32,436 nt of DNA, taken from assembly GCF_000298215.1 (NCBI RefSeq), contig NZ_BAHD01000016.1:69484-101919 (forward strand). Direction: 5' to 3'. This document shows, in pieces, positions 7,895 to 15,168 of this stretch; the stretch's first letter is position 1; every line of letters begins with the position of its first letter. The DNA comes from Kineosphaera limosa NBRC 100340 (GTDB taxonomy: Bacteria > Actinomycetota > Actinomycetes > Actinomycetales > Dermatophilaceae). The notes under the pieces were generated by a model. That model had not been told where the DNA came from and did no database searches. It saw only the letters and a list, made by a program, of their open reading frames with translations. Both the position numbers and the translations under genes were made by a program.

Positions 7895-7935
7895 CGACGG
7901 GCCCGGACCACCAGAGGGGCGGTCCGGGCCCGTCG
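7895..7935. terminator. Bidirectional terminator, perfect 15-bp stem
   Basis: CGACGGGCCCGGACC at 7895-7909 is perfectly complementary to GGTCCGGGCCCGTCG at 7921-7935, with an 11-base loop. It separates the convergent 88-residue gene and the Roadblock gene. Confidence 0.85.
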
Positions 7936-7947
7936 GCGTGTGCCGGC

Positions 7948-8454
7948 TCAGTTGGCGCTGAGCCAGGTGCGGATCTCTTCGGCGGAGCGCCGGACGATGA
8001 CGACCATCGTGCCCAACTGCGCCTCCTGCGCGGAGACGGCCAGCAGCAGGTGACCCAGGGGCGGCTGGACGAAGCTGACCAGCACCAGGTGGCCGTGACC
8101 GGTGGAGATGCTGACCATGGCCTGGCCCGGGTGAACACCGGCCTCGCTGACGATCTCGGCCTGCGCGGAGGAGACGGCGAACAGCGAGCTGTTAAGGGCG
8201 GCGAGCCGGCCCACGTCCTCCTGCGCCACGCCGAGGCAGCACAGGTTGAGCCCGTCGGCCGTGCTGAGCATCGCCGAGGTCATCGTCGGCAACGCGTCGC
8301 GGATGCGCTCCAGCCGAGGCAGGGCGGTGCGGCCGATGATCATCGACCACAGCTCCCACTCCTGGGCGATGCCGTCGTGCATGACCAGGGCCGCCACCTC
8401 GTGCTCGTCGGTTCCGATGCTCGAACCGAGGAGCGTCCCCCGCTCGTCGCTCAT
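7948..8454 (-). CDS. Roadblock/LC7-like protein, partner of the adjacent GTPase
   Basis: A 168-residue protein. After an N-terminal extension of about 50 residues it has a Roadblock/LC7-like fold: a helix RLERIRDALPTMTS, strands with STADGLNLCCLGV, a helix RLAALNSSLFAVSSAQAEIV, a strand pair GHGHLVLVSFVQPPLGHLLLAVSA, and a last helix RRSAEEIRTWL. Roadblock proteins such as MglB and CvnB bind small Ras-like GTPases as activators or scaffolds. The start ATG at 8454 overlaps the GTPase stop (ATGA), so the two are translationally coupled and probably form a complex. The DGL turn fits the family; the identification is by pattern only. Confidence 0.8.
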   Translation of the reverse strand: MSDERGTLLGSSIGTDEHEVAALVMHDGIAQEWELWSMIIGRTALPRLERIRDALPTMTSAMLSTADGLNLCCLGVAQEDVGRLAALNSSLFAVSSAQAEIVSEAGVHPGQAMVSISTGHGHLVLVSFVQPPLGHLLLAVSAQEAQLGTMVVIVRRSAEEIRTWLSAN

Positions 8455-9035
8455 GCCGACTCCTTCGCGTCGTCGTTCAGATCGAGTGCCGTCAACACGA
8501 CCCGCACGACCTGGTCGCGGTCGCGGGGGTCGGCCTCCAGCAGAGGCATGTCGGGCCGGAACGGTGCCAGGCGGGCGCGAAAGTCGCCGAGGTTGGGCAT
8601 CGCCTCGTCCTCGCGCGCCTCGCGGCGGGTCAGGGCGACGATCGTGCGGGCCCATACCGTCTCGTCGCCGATGCGGGTGAGCCACTCGGCCATCTCCTCG
8701 ACCGTCTCCGGGCGGTCACCGAAACCCCACAACACGATGGAGGCGCGGCGTGCGACGACCGAGCTGCGGGCGGAGGCGAAGCGGAGCTGGCCCGGCGTGC
8801 CGAGCACCCCGACGCGGGTGCCGTCGGGCGTGACCCACTCGCCGTAGTCGATGCCGACCGTCGTCGTCGGTTTCTCCGCTGCCCGCTTGGGGCCGACGGC
8901 CACGGACGAGCGGATCACCTCCGTGCTGACCACCGGCACGTCGCTGATCGCGCGCACCGCTGTTGTCTTGCCCACACCCAGCGGGCCGACGAAAGCGACC
9001 TGACGTTGCGTGGTGGAGCCAAGCACGCTGTGCAC
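8451..9035 (-). CDS. Small Ras-like GTPase of the MglA/CvnD type
   Basis: A 194-residue P-loop GTPase. The Walker A is FVGPLGVGKTTAVRAIS (about residues 15-31). The switch II region reads VGVLGTPGQLRF; the Gly in place of the usual Asp is shared with actinobacterial CvnD GTPases, which have GTPGQ. The base-recognition motif NKxD is replaced by ALTRRE, so nucleotide specificity may be relaxed. The start is the GTG at 9035 because AGGAAGGGG lies about seven bases upstream; the frame runs on to 9149 without family likeness. It is coupled to the downstream Roadblock gene by a 4-base overlap. No sensor kinase or DUF742 gene of a classical conservon is present here. Confidence 0.85.
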   Translation of the reverse strand: MHSVLGSTTQRQVAFVGPLGVGKTTAVRAISDVPVVSTEVIRSSVAVGPKRAAEKPTTTVGIDYGEWVTPDGTRVGVLGTPGQLRFASARSSVVARRASIVLWGFGDRPETVEEMAEWLTRIGDETVWARTIVALTRREAREDEAMPNLGDFRARLAPFRPDMPLLEADPRDRDQVVRVVLTALDLNDDAKESA

Positions 9036-9351
9036 GGGTAGCCCCTTCCTGCGAATGACGTTGCGGGCCAAGGCCTCTCCGGCCAGCGGAGCACTCCCGC
9101 GCGAAGGGCGGGCGGTGCGTGCGCGCGCCGCCCTGGTCGTGGACCGCACGTGCGACGGCCGGGTTCAGGAGGCCCGTCATGTATATCACGGGGCCGCTCA
9201 GACCCGGTGGCGCGAACTGATGAGCGACACTTGTGAACGAGCGTCCGGGACGGTCGCCCAGCACTCGGTACTTTGGACACCGACGCACACCGACGCGAAC
9301 GACGACGAGGGGCCCGCGGGTCGCTTGGACACCTTGAGAAGGTAGGGATCA
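9036..9351. other. 316-base divergent promoter region between the GTPase and second Roadblock genes
   Basis: I see no supported gene here. An AT-rich spot at 9180-9187 gives TATACA on the minus strand, a good -10 candidate for the GTPase-Roadblock transcript. It is framed by GGCCC (9171-9175) and GGGCC (9191-9195), an arrangement suited to a repressor or activator site. No clear -35 is visible. Confidence 0.4.
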
Positions 9352-9720
9352 ATGGCCACGCAGGACCAGATGACGGACGTTATCAATCGACTCTCGAACG
9401 ACATCAGCGGCTTCCTGGGCGCTTGCATCGTCGACATGGAGACGGGCATGCCGCTGGCGTCCAAGAGCAACCGGGGCGACTTCGACCTCGAGGTTGCCAG
9501 CGCCTACAACAGCGAGATGGTCAAGGCGAAGAACAAGACCATCAAGGCCCTGGGCATCAACTCCCAACTGGAGGACATGCTGCTGACCCTCAGCGACCAA
9601 CTGCACCTCATCAAGATGCTCTCGCCCTCGACGTTCATGTACCTCGCCGCCGACCGGCAGTCGACCAACCTGGCCCTGCTGCGCAGCGCCGTCAACCGGG
9701 AGACCGCCGACCTCAACTGA
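9352..9720 (+). CDS. Single-domain Roadblock/LC7-like protein
   Basis: A 122-residue protein of the Roadblock-like group seen in actinobacteria and cyanobacteria. Recognisable parts are LGACIVDMETGMPLASKS (strand-turn-strand), the helix ASAYNSEMVKAKNKTIKAL, LEDMLLTLSDQLHLIKML and the C-terminal FMYLAADRQSTNLALLRSAV. These match the family pattern of a strand pair, a helix, an IEDILITL-like strand, a HLI strand and a DR..ANLA helix. It probably binds a small GTPase; the divergent GTPase-Roadblock pair next door is the obvious partner. The start is ATG 9352, preceded by AGGTAGGGA. It is followed at once by a strong terminator, so it is a single-gene transcript. Confidence 0.85.
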   Translation: MATQDQMTDVINRLSNDISGFLGACIVDMETGMPLASKSNRGDFDLEVASAYNSEMVKAKNKTIKALGINSQLEDMLLTLSDQLHLIKMLSPSTFMYLAADRQSTNLALLRSAVNRETADLN

Positions 9721-9733
9721 CGTCCGCGCCTCT

Positions 9734-9763
9734 GGGCCGCGACCGGGATTCCGGTTGCGGCCC
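9734..9763 (+). terminator. Rho-independent terminator after the Roadblock gene
   Basis: GGGCCGCGACCGG and CCGGTTGCGGCCC form a 13-bp stem (one G-T) around GATT, followed by TTT. It starts 13 bases after the stop codon. Confidence 0.88.
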
Positions 9764-9897
9764 TTTGCGTGCGCGCGCCAGACAGATCTGCCGCCGAATG
9801 GCCGCCGCCGTCCGCGACCTGCGTCGTCAGCTACCGTGACGGGGAACCCCGGCGCGACAGGGTGCCAGGCCGGCGCCAGCAGCAGCGGGGTCACCTC

Positions 9898-9971
9898 GGG
9901 GCGTTAGCTCAGCCGGTCAGAGCAGCGGACTCATAATCCGTCGGTCGTGGGTTCAAGCCCCACACGCCCTA
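9898..9971 (+). tRNA. tRNA with CAT anticodon (elongator Met or Ile2)
   Basis: A complete 74-base cloverleaf. The acceptor stem GGGGCGT pairs with ACGCCCT, the first pair being a G-U wobble. The D stem is GCTC/GAGC, the anticodon stem GCGGA/TCCGT encloses CTCATAA, and the T stem GTGGG/CCCAC encloses TTCAAGC. The discriminator is A and CCA is not encoded. The anticodon CAT could be elongator methionine or the lysidine-modified isoleucine tRNA; an initiator is unlikely because it would have the GGG/CCC anticodon stem. I cannot decide between Met and Ile2 by eye. Confidence 0.95.
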
Positions 9972-10026
9972 CTCGAAGAACATTGGTTGACCGGCACAAA
10001 TGGACAACCCGCGAGGACTGCGTGGC

Positions 10027-10057
10027 CCTAGTTTCTAGATAGAAATCTAGGTAGACT
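10027..10057 (+). promoter_or_regulatory. Dyad operator and leaderless -10 of the Phd-Uma2 gene
   Basis: An AT-rich island in a GC-rich genome. CCTAG-TTTCT (10027-10036) and AGAAA-T-CTAGG (10041-10051) form a near-perfect dyad around AGAT. TAGACT at 10052-10057 lies six bases before the GTG start, as in leaderless promoters. The dyad lies just upstream of the -10, a natural place for binding by the encoded Phd-like domain. Confidence 0.55.
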
Positions 10058-10063
10058 TGACAC

Positions 10064-10762
10064 GTGACGACTGTCAGCGTGACCGAGGCGAATTCGCGCG
10101 GCTTGTCGGCACTGCTGCGCGATTCCATCGAGGGCGATGTCATCGTCGAGCGCCACGGGCGACCCGTCGGCGCTGTCATCTCCACGGACCGGCACGCACA
10201 GCTCTCGGGGGGCACTGCTGGTCGTATGCAGATCCCTGTGCCGGCGTTCGACGCCCTGTCCGAGGCTGCTGAGAAGGCCGGTGACCATCGCCGGTACGAA
10301 CTGATTCAAGGGGACCTGTCTGTGTCGCCGTCGCCGAACCGTCATCACCAGCGTGCCGTCGGCTGTTTGAGTGACGCTCTGCAACAGGTGGTCCGCAGCT
10401 ACGGCTGGCGTGCGCAACCGGGTAGCGAGCTGCGCGGTCCAGAGTCGGTCGTGTGCCCTGATGCGATGCTGGTCCCCGACGACGGCAGCGACACACCGCC
10501 CACGCTCGTCATCGAGGTGACGTCGACGAACCGCGCCACCGACCTCGGCCCTAAGCGGCACGCGTACGCGGCCATGGGCATCTCGATGTACTGGGTGCTT
10601 GATCGTGAGCGACGTGCCCTGCTCGTGTTCACGCTCGACGAGCAGACGAGCACGTATCCCGAGTCGCAGGTCTTTGACGAGCACGTCGTAGCTGTGGTGA
10701 GCGTGCCGGTGGGTGAGCAGCTGGTCGAGGTCAGCGTCGACGTCGCTGACGTGCTCGGGTAA
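10064..10762 (+). CDS. Fusion of a Phd/YefM-like antitoxin domain to a Uma2-family PD-(D/E)XK nuclease-like domain
   Basis: A 232-residue two-domain protein. Residues 1-47 (MTTVSVTEANSRGLSALLRD, then DVIVERHGRPVGAVIS) match the Phd/YefM DNA-binding antitoxin fold. Residues of about 58-200 match Uma2 (DUF820), a restriction-nuclease-like fold: YELIQGDLSVSPSP with Glu79, CPDAMLVPDD with Asp133, LVIEVTS with Glu151, then Lys164, Tyr168 and MYWVLD. The acidic and lysine positions of a PD-(D/E)XK site seem intact. The start is GTG 10064; a TAGACT -10 sits six bases before it. It stands alone between two tRNA genes. Uma2 proteins are abundant in actinobacteria but their function is unclear; the fused antitoxin domain suggests self-control. 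Nuclease activity is not established. Confidence 0.82.
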   Translation: MTTVSVTEANSRGLSALLRDSIEGDVIVERHGRPVGAVISTDRHAQLSGGTAGRMQIPVPAFDALSEAAEKAGDHRRYELIQGDLSVSPSPNRHHQRAVGCLSDALQQVVRSYGWRAQPGSELRGPESVVCPDAMLVPDDGSDTPPTLVIEVTSTNRATDLGPKRHAYAAMGISMYWVLDRERRALLVFTLDEQTSTYPESQVFDEHVVAVVSVPVGEQLVEVSVDVADVLG

Positions 10763-10790
10763 CCGGGTCGCTGTCAGAGTCGGCCCGGTT
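10761..10790 (+). terminator. Terminator of the Phd-Uma2 gene
   Basis: AACCGGGTCG and CGGCCCGGTT form a 10-bp stem (one T-G pair) with a 10-base loop. The left arm starts within the TAA stop codon. Confidence 0.7.
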
Positions 10791-10951
10791 TCGTCGCGTC
10801 CGGCGCGACGCTGGTCTGGCGTCGACCCCCGATGCTCGGATCGTGTGGCTGACGCTCGCATCGATGGGGCACCCGCGGGCCACCGAGTCACAAAGCAGGC
10901 GGTCACCGCGCAACCGATAGGGACCAGAACCAGGTTGGCACCCGACGAAAT

Positions 10952-10990
10952 GAACCCCGCACCTGGTCAGCGGACCGTGGTGCGGGGTTC
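10952..10990 (-). terminator. Terminator of tRNA-Asn
   Basis: GAACCCCGCAC (10952-10962) is perfectly complementary to GTGCGGGGTTC (10980-10990), and the loop holds a further GGTC/GACC pairing. It lies three bases after the tRNA 3' end on the minus strand and is followed by TCATTTCG. Confidence 0.8.
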
Positions 10991-10993
10991 GGG

Positions 10994-11069
<76 letters not shown>

Positions 11070-11200
11070 ATGGCGCCTCAGTGAGGGTAGCAAACGGTCC
11101 CACCTGCAACGAAATCCGAGGTCCCTGGGCGGTGTCGAGCACCGGCCGCCCGCGGCACCCGGAGCGAACCCGGAGCAGCAGACGCTCGGCCCGGGCGGGC

Positions 11201-11767
11201 TCAGGTGAGGCCGGCCTGTTCGGCGAGGTCTTCTAACAGGAGGTCGGCGTAGGCGACGGCGTGCGGGTCGGTGGGGCGCGCGCCGCGGGTCCAGGCGATC
11301 TGACGCATCGGCTGCCCCGTGGCCAGGTCCCGGCGGATGGCCACGCGGCCAACGGCGCGCCCGTCGAGTTCGACCGGGGCGTCGATGACGACGCTGGCGG
11401 CCACCCGCTCGTAGAAGACCGCCGCGAACCTCTCGCCGCCCTCGCGCAGGCTCCACTGGGCGGCGCGCCCACCGTCGACCCACGTGACCGAAATCGTGCG
11501 GGTCATCGGCTCCCAGGCCCCGCCGGACACCTCGTGCCAGGGGCGCGCCACCGACTCCAGGCGGGGGCCCGGTTCGACGCCCGCTGCCGGATCGCCCGCC
11601 GCAACGCCTGACTGCACGGCAGGCAGGGCCGCCACCCGGTGGGTCGTGGCGGCGACATAGCCGCCGGTGCGCTCGTCGCGGCCGACGGCAAGCAGCCGCT
11701 CGCCGCGCGCGCGGCCCAAGGCGGCGTCGACGTCGGCGGGCAGCTTTGGCCCCCCGAACAGGCCCAT
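11201..11767 (-). CDS. Conserved hypothetical protein downstream of dnaG
   Basis: A 188-residue soluble protein without a family name I can give. It begins MGLFGGPKLPADVDAALGRA and continues with a beta-rich core (ERLLAVGRD, GYVAATTHRVAALP, WHEVSGGAWEP, TRTISVTWVDGG, QWSLREGGERFAAVFYERV), ending in a helical C-terminus (DPHAVAYADLLLEDLAEQ). That pattern, with a conserved tryptophan-rich middle, suggests a PH-like or similar beta-sandwich. The ATG overlaps the dnaG stop as TGATG, so it is translationally coupled to the primase. A role with primase is suggested only by this coupling. Confidence 0.8.
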   Translation of the reverse strand: MGLFGGPKLPADVDAALGRARGERLLAVGRDERTGGYVAATTHRVAALPAVQSGVAAGDPAAGVEPGPRLESVARPWHEVSGGAWEPMTRTISVTWVDGGRAAQWSLREGGERFAAVFYERVAASVVIDAPVELDGRAVGRVAIRRDLATGQPMRQIAWTRGARPTDPHAVAYADLLLEDLAEQAGLT

Positions 11768-13671
11768 CACGCCACCCCCATCCGCAACCGCGCGAGTTCG
11801 CTTTGCAGGCCGGTCAGTTCGACCGCCAGGGTGTGCACGCGCCCCGGATCGTCGGCCTCGGCGCGTTGCATCGCCCCGGTCGTCTCGGCGATCCGCCGAC
11901 TCAACGCCACCTCCCGGGTTCGGGTCAGCAGGTCGGCGACGTAGCGCTGATCGGGGCCACCGGTGCGCGGGTCGGGCAGCGCCTGCAGCGGGGCCATCGC
12001 CAACTCCGAGACCAACGAGCCGACCTCCTCCCCCGCGCCCGCTTCGACCGTCTCCAGCCAGCCGCGCGCGGACACCGATCCGCGGTCGTCCCACGCGCCG
12101 AGCACCGCGTGCTGCACGCGCCGGTGCGCCGCGTCCGTGAACGGCGTGCCGGCCAGCACCGCGGCATCGTCGTCGGAAAACGACTGCGGGTACTGCACGA
12201 GCATCTGCAACAACTGGTGTTCCCGGTCGACATCGGGGTCGCGGAGGTCGGGGCGGGGCAGCAGCGTCGAGGCGGCCTCGGCCTCCGGAGCCTGATCGCG
12301 CTCGCGCCGCCGCGACCGGGGATCCACGGCCTGCGGGCCGCGCCCGACCTGGGCGACGATGCGGTGCAACTGGTCGACCTCGACTCCTATCCAGCCGGCG
12401 ACCGTGCGGGTGTACTCCGGCCGTAGCGCCTGGTCGCGGATCCCGGCGATGATCGGCGCGACGGCCCGCATGCCCGCGACGCGCCCTTCGGCGGTGCCCA
12501 GGTCGAACGCGGCGAGGGTCGTGCGGACAGCGAACTCGAACATCGGCGCGGCGCCCTCGATGAGCAGCCGCACCGCCGCATCCCCGGAGGAAAGTCGCAG
12601 GTCGCAGGGGTCTTGCCCGCCGTCGGCGACCGCGACGTAACTCTGCGAGGCCCACTTCTGGTCGAACTCGAAGGCGCGCATCGCCGCCTTCTGCCCCGCG
12701 GCGTCGCCGTCGAACGTGAAGACGGTGCGGGCCGGGTTGGCGCCGGAGTCGTCGCGCAGGATGCGCCGCAACGTGCCCACGTGATCGGGCCCGAACGCCG
12801 TGCCGCACGTGGCGACCGCCGACTCCACGCCCGCCAGGTGCGCTGCCATGACGTCGGTGTAGCCCTCGACGACGACCGCGCGCCGACTCGTCGCGATGGC
12901 CTTCTTGGCCAGGTCGAGCCCGTAGAGCACGGTGGTCTTCTTGTAGATGGGACTCTCGGCCGTGTTGAGGTACTTGGCGCCGACGCGGTCGTCGTCGAAG
13001 AGGCGCCGCGCGCCGAAGCCGACGGTGGCGCCGGTGATGTCGCGGATGGGCCACACAAGTCGCCCGCGAAACCGGTCGTAGGGGCCGCGCTCGCTGCGAC
13101 CGATGAGGCCGGCCAGCACCAGGTCGTCTTCGGTGAAACCCTTGTCGCGAAGGTGTGCCACAAGGGCCGTACCCGTGCGGGGCGCGTACCCGACGCCGAA
13201 GTGGGCGGCAGCCGCGGAGTCGAAGCCGCGGGCGCGCAGAAAGTCGCGGCCGGCGCGGGCGTCGGGCAGTCTCAGCAGACCGTCGTGGTAGAACTCCTCG
13301 GCCACCCGATGGGCCTCCATGAGGCGCCGCCGACGACCGTGCGCGCCCGGCTCGGGCGCCGCCCCCTCCTCGTACTGCAGGTGCACCCCGAACCGCCCGG
13401 CCAACGCCTCGACGGCCTCGACGAACGTCACGTGGTCGACCTTCATGAGAAAGGAGATGACGTCGCCGCCCTCGTTGCAGCCGAAGCAGTGCCAGCGGCC
13501 CGCGGCGGGGCGCACGGTGAACGAAGCGGTCTTCTCGTCGTGGAACGGGCAGAGCCCCTTGAGCCGCCCGGTGCCGGCGCGAGTCAACGTCACATGGTCG
13601 CGCACGACGTCTTCGATGGCCGCGCGCTCCTTGACCGCCTCGACATCCTCCTCGCGGATCCGGCCCGCCAC
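11767..13671 (-). CDS. dnaG: DNA primase
   Basis: Makes RNA primers for replication forks. The 634 residues show the usual three parts. The N-terminal zinc ribbon has CPFH (Cys41, His44) and CFGC (Cys62, Cys65). The central catalytic core includes the RNA-polymerase basic block GRLVWPIRD and the Toprim motifs VVVEGYTDVMAAH (catalytic Glu269) and FTFDGDAAGQKA. The C-terminal part is the helicase-interaction region. The start is the GTG at 13671, not the GTG six bases earlier, because AGGAGGT ends six bases upstream of the former and only one base from the latter. It gives the family-like N-terminus MAGRIREEDV. It follows dgt after 92 bases. Confidence 0.97.
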   Translation of the reverse strand: MAGRIREEDVEAVKERAAIEDVVRDHVTLTRAGTGRLKGLCPFHDEKTASFTVRPAAGRWHCFGCNEGGDVISFLMKVDHVTFVEAVEALAGRFGVHLQYEEGAAPEPGAHGRRRRLMEAHRVAEEFYHDGLLRLPDARAGRDFLRARGFDSAAAAHFGVGYAPRTGTALVAHLRDKGFTEDDLVLAGLIGRSERGPYDRFRGRLVWPIRDITGATVGFGARRLFDDDRVGAKYLNTAESPIYKKTTVLYGLDLAKKAIATSRRAVVVEGYTDVMAAHLAGVESAVATCGTAFGPDHVGTLRRILRDDSGANPARTVFTFDGDAAGQKAAMRAFEFDQKWASQSYVAVADGGQDPCDLRLSSGDAAVRLLIEGAAPMFEFAVRTTLAAFDLGTAEGRVAGMRAVAPIIAGIRDQALRPEYTRTVAGWIGVEVDQLHRIVAQVGRGPQAVDPRSRRRERDQAPEAEAASTLLPRPDLRDPDVDREHQLLQMLVQYPQSFSDDDAAVLAGTPFTDAAHRRVQHAVLGAWDDRGSVSARGWLETVEAGAGEEVGSLVSELAMAPLQALPDPRTGGPDQRYVADLLTRTREVALSRRIAETTGAMQRAEADDPGRVHTLAVELTGLQSELARLRMGVA

Positions 13672-13763
13672 GTTCACACCTCCTGCCAGCCCCGACGCTC
13701 TCTTGCCCGGAGTCTAGATGCCACCGGTGACAACCGGGTCGACGCTCGCGCCGGGCGCCGCGG

Positions 13764-15077
13764 CTAGCGACACCAGCGCCCGTGCAGCGACCAGGCCCGC
13801 ACGTCGGAGAGCGAGGCCACCTGGTCGACGACCACCCGCAGCCGCGCAGCCTCGTCGGCGGCCTCCTGGTAATCGATCGCCAGCGCGGCGTCGAGCCGCT
13901 GCGGGTGCTCGACGAACGCCTGCACGAGGTCGGCCACGACATCCTGTTCGGCGCGGCGCACGGCCACGCGGGCCGGGGAGAGCATGACGAAGTGGGCCGC
14001 GAGGGACTTGAGCAACACGACCTCGGCGACCGCCGACTGCGGCACGATGAGGTCGGCGGTGTACCGCACGAGTGGCTGGGGTCCGTGGGCTGCGCGAGTG
14101 GCTCGCTCGGCGGCGACGACGAACCGGCCGATGAGGCGACTCGTCATGTCCTTGAGCCGCGCCTGGGCCGCGCGACTGCCGTCGTAGCTGCTCGGCACGG
14201 CGTCGTCGGCGGCGAGCCGAGCCGCCGCCTCGACGAGCGCCTCGTCGTCGAGCCCTGGGGCGTACCAGTCGCGGGCCACGGGGTACACCCCGCGCAGGTC
14301 GCTCGGGCTGGTCAGCACCCGCAGGTCGAGCAGGCCGCCCGCGACGGCGTCCTCGACGTCGTGCACCGAGTAGGCGACGTCGTCGGCCCAGTCCATGGCC
14401 TGCGCCTCAAGGCAGCGACGCCCCGCCGGGGCTCCCTCGCGCAGCCAGTCGAAGACCGGCCGGTCGTCGGCGTACACACCGAATTTGCGACCTCCGGTCG
14501 GCGCTTGCCCGCGCGGCCAGGGGTACTTGGTGGCGGCGTCGAGGCTGGCGCGGGTGAGGTTGAGGCCCGCGGGCCGCCCGTCGGCATGGGTGCGTTTGGC
14601 CTCGAGTCGGGTGAGCAACCGCAGGGTCTGAGCGTTGCCCTCGAAGCCCCCGATGTCGGCGGCGATGGCGTCGAGGGCGGCCTCGCCGTTGTGCCCGAAC
14701 GGCGGGTGCCCCAGGTCGTGGGCCAGGCAGGCTGTGTCGACGACGTCGGCGGCGCAGCCCAGCAGCTGGGCGAACTCGCGGCCGATCTGGGCGACTTCGA
14801 GGGAATGGGTGAGGCGGTTACGCACGAAGTCGTCGGAGTCCGGTTGCATGACTTGGGTTTTGGCCGCGAGTCGGCGCAGCGCGGCCGAGTGCAGCACGCG
14901 GGCGCGGTCGCGGGCGAAGTCGTCGCGGTCGGCCCGCTTATGGGCTGGATCCTCGGCGACCCAGCGGGCCCGGTCGGCCGCGCCGTACGTGGTGCGCTCG
15001 GCCGTGCTGTCGGCGCTGCGGTGACCCGCGCCCGGCTGCCCGGGGTCTTTGTCGAGGTCAAGGCTGCGTTCGGGCAC
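13764..15077 (-). CDS. dgt: Deoxyguanosinetriphosphate triphosphohydrolase-like protein
   Basis: HD-superfamily enzyme that hydrolyses dNTPs to deoxynucleosides and triphosphate. The 437 residues show the metal-binding histidines and aspartate: His91 in RNRLTHSLEV and His120-Asp121 in CLAHDLGHPPFGHNGE, followed by FEGNAQTLRLLTRLE and the later MDWADDVAYSVHDVEDA. The start is uncertain; the frame is open to 15278. I chose the GTG at 15077 because TATGGT lies six bases upstream, as for other genes here, and because the divergent sulfurtransferase gene starts at 15169. A TTG at 15083 is an alternative. Placement directly upstream of dnaG is the standard actinobacterial order. Confidence 0.94.
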   Translation of the reverse strand: MPERSLDLDKDPGQPGAGHRSADSTAERTTYGAADRARWVAEDPAHKRADRDDFARDRARVLHSAALRRLAAKTQVMQPDSDDFVRNRLTHSLEVAQIGREFAQLLGCAADVVDTACLAHDLGHPPFGHNGEAALDAIAADIGGFEGNAQTLRLLTRLEAKRTHADGRPAGLNLTRASLDAATKYPWPRGQAPTGGRKFGVYADDRPVFDWLREGAPAGRRCLEAQAMDWADDVAYSVHDVEDAVAGGLLDLRVLTSPSDLRGVYPVARDWYAPGLDDEALVEAAARLAADDAVPSSYDGSRAAQARLKDMTSRLIGRFVVAAERATRAAHGPQPLVRYTADLIVPQSAVAEVVLLKSLAAHFVMLSPARVAVRRAEQDVVADLVQAFVEHPQRLDAALAIDYQEAADEAARLRVVVDQVASLSDVRAWSLHGRWCR

Positions 15078-15083
15078 AGCCAA

Positions 15084-15160
15084 ACCATAGAGTGAGCCAC
15101 GGCATACCCAAACCGTCCCCTCTTCCCCGTCCGGAGCCCGCACCGGCCGACAGGTAAGGT
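15084..15160. promoter_or_regulatory. Divergent, back-to-back leaderless-type promoters for dgt and sseA
   Basis: On the minus strand TATGGT (15089-15084) lies six bases before the dgt GTG. On the plus strand TAAGGT (15155-15160) lies eight bases before the sseA ATG. The two -10 elements are about 65 bases apart, so the promoters share one short region. Confidence 0.45.
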
Positions 15161-15168
15161 CACCCGCC

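Noticed and set aside
7201-8847. Long plus-strand open frame crossing the 88-residue gene and the Roadblock and GTPase genes
   Set aside because: Composition is Arg/His/Gly-rich with no domain. It covers genes with clear family motifs on the other strand and in another frame.
11201-13942. A single open frame of over 900 codons on the minus strand joining the 188-residue protein to sequence across dnaG
   Set aside because: Only its last part is the real 188-residue protein. The rest is Arg/Gly/Pro-rich antisense-of-frame translation of dnaG, which has clear primase motifs in another frame.
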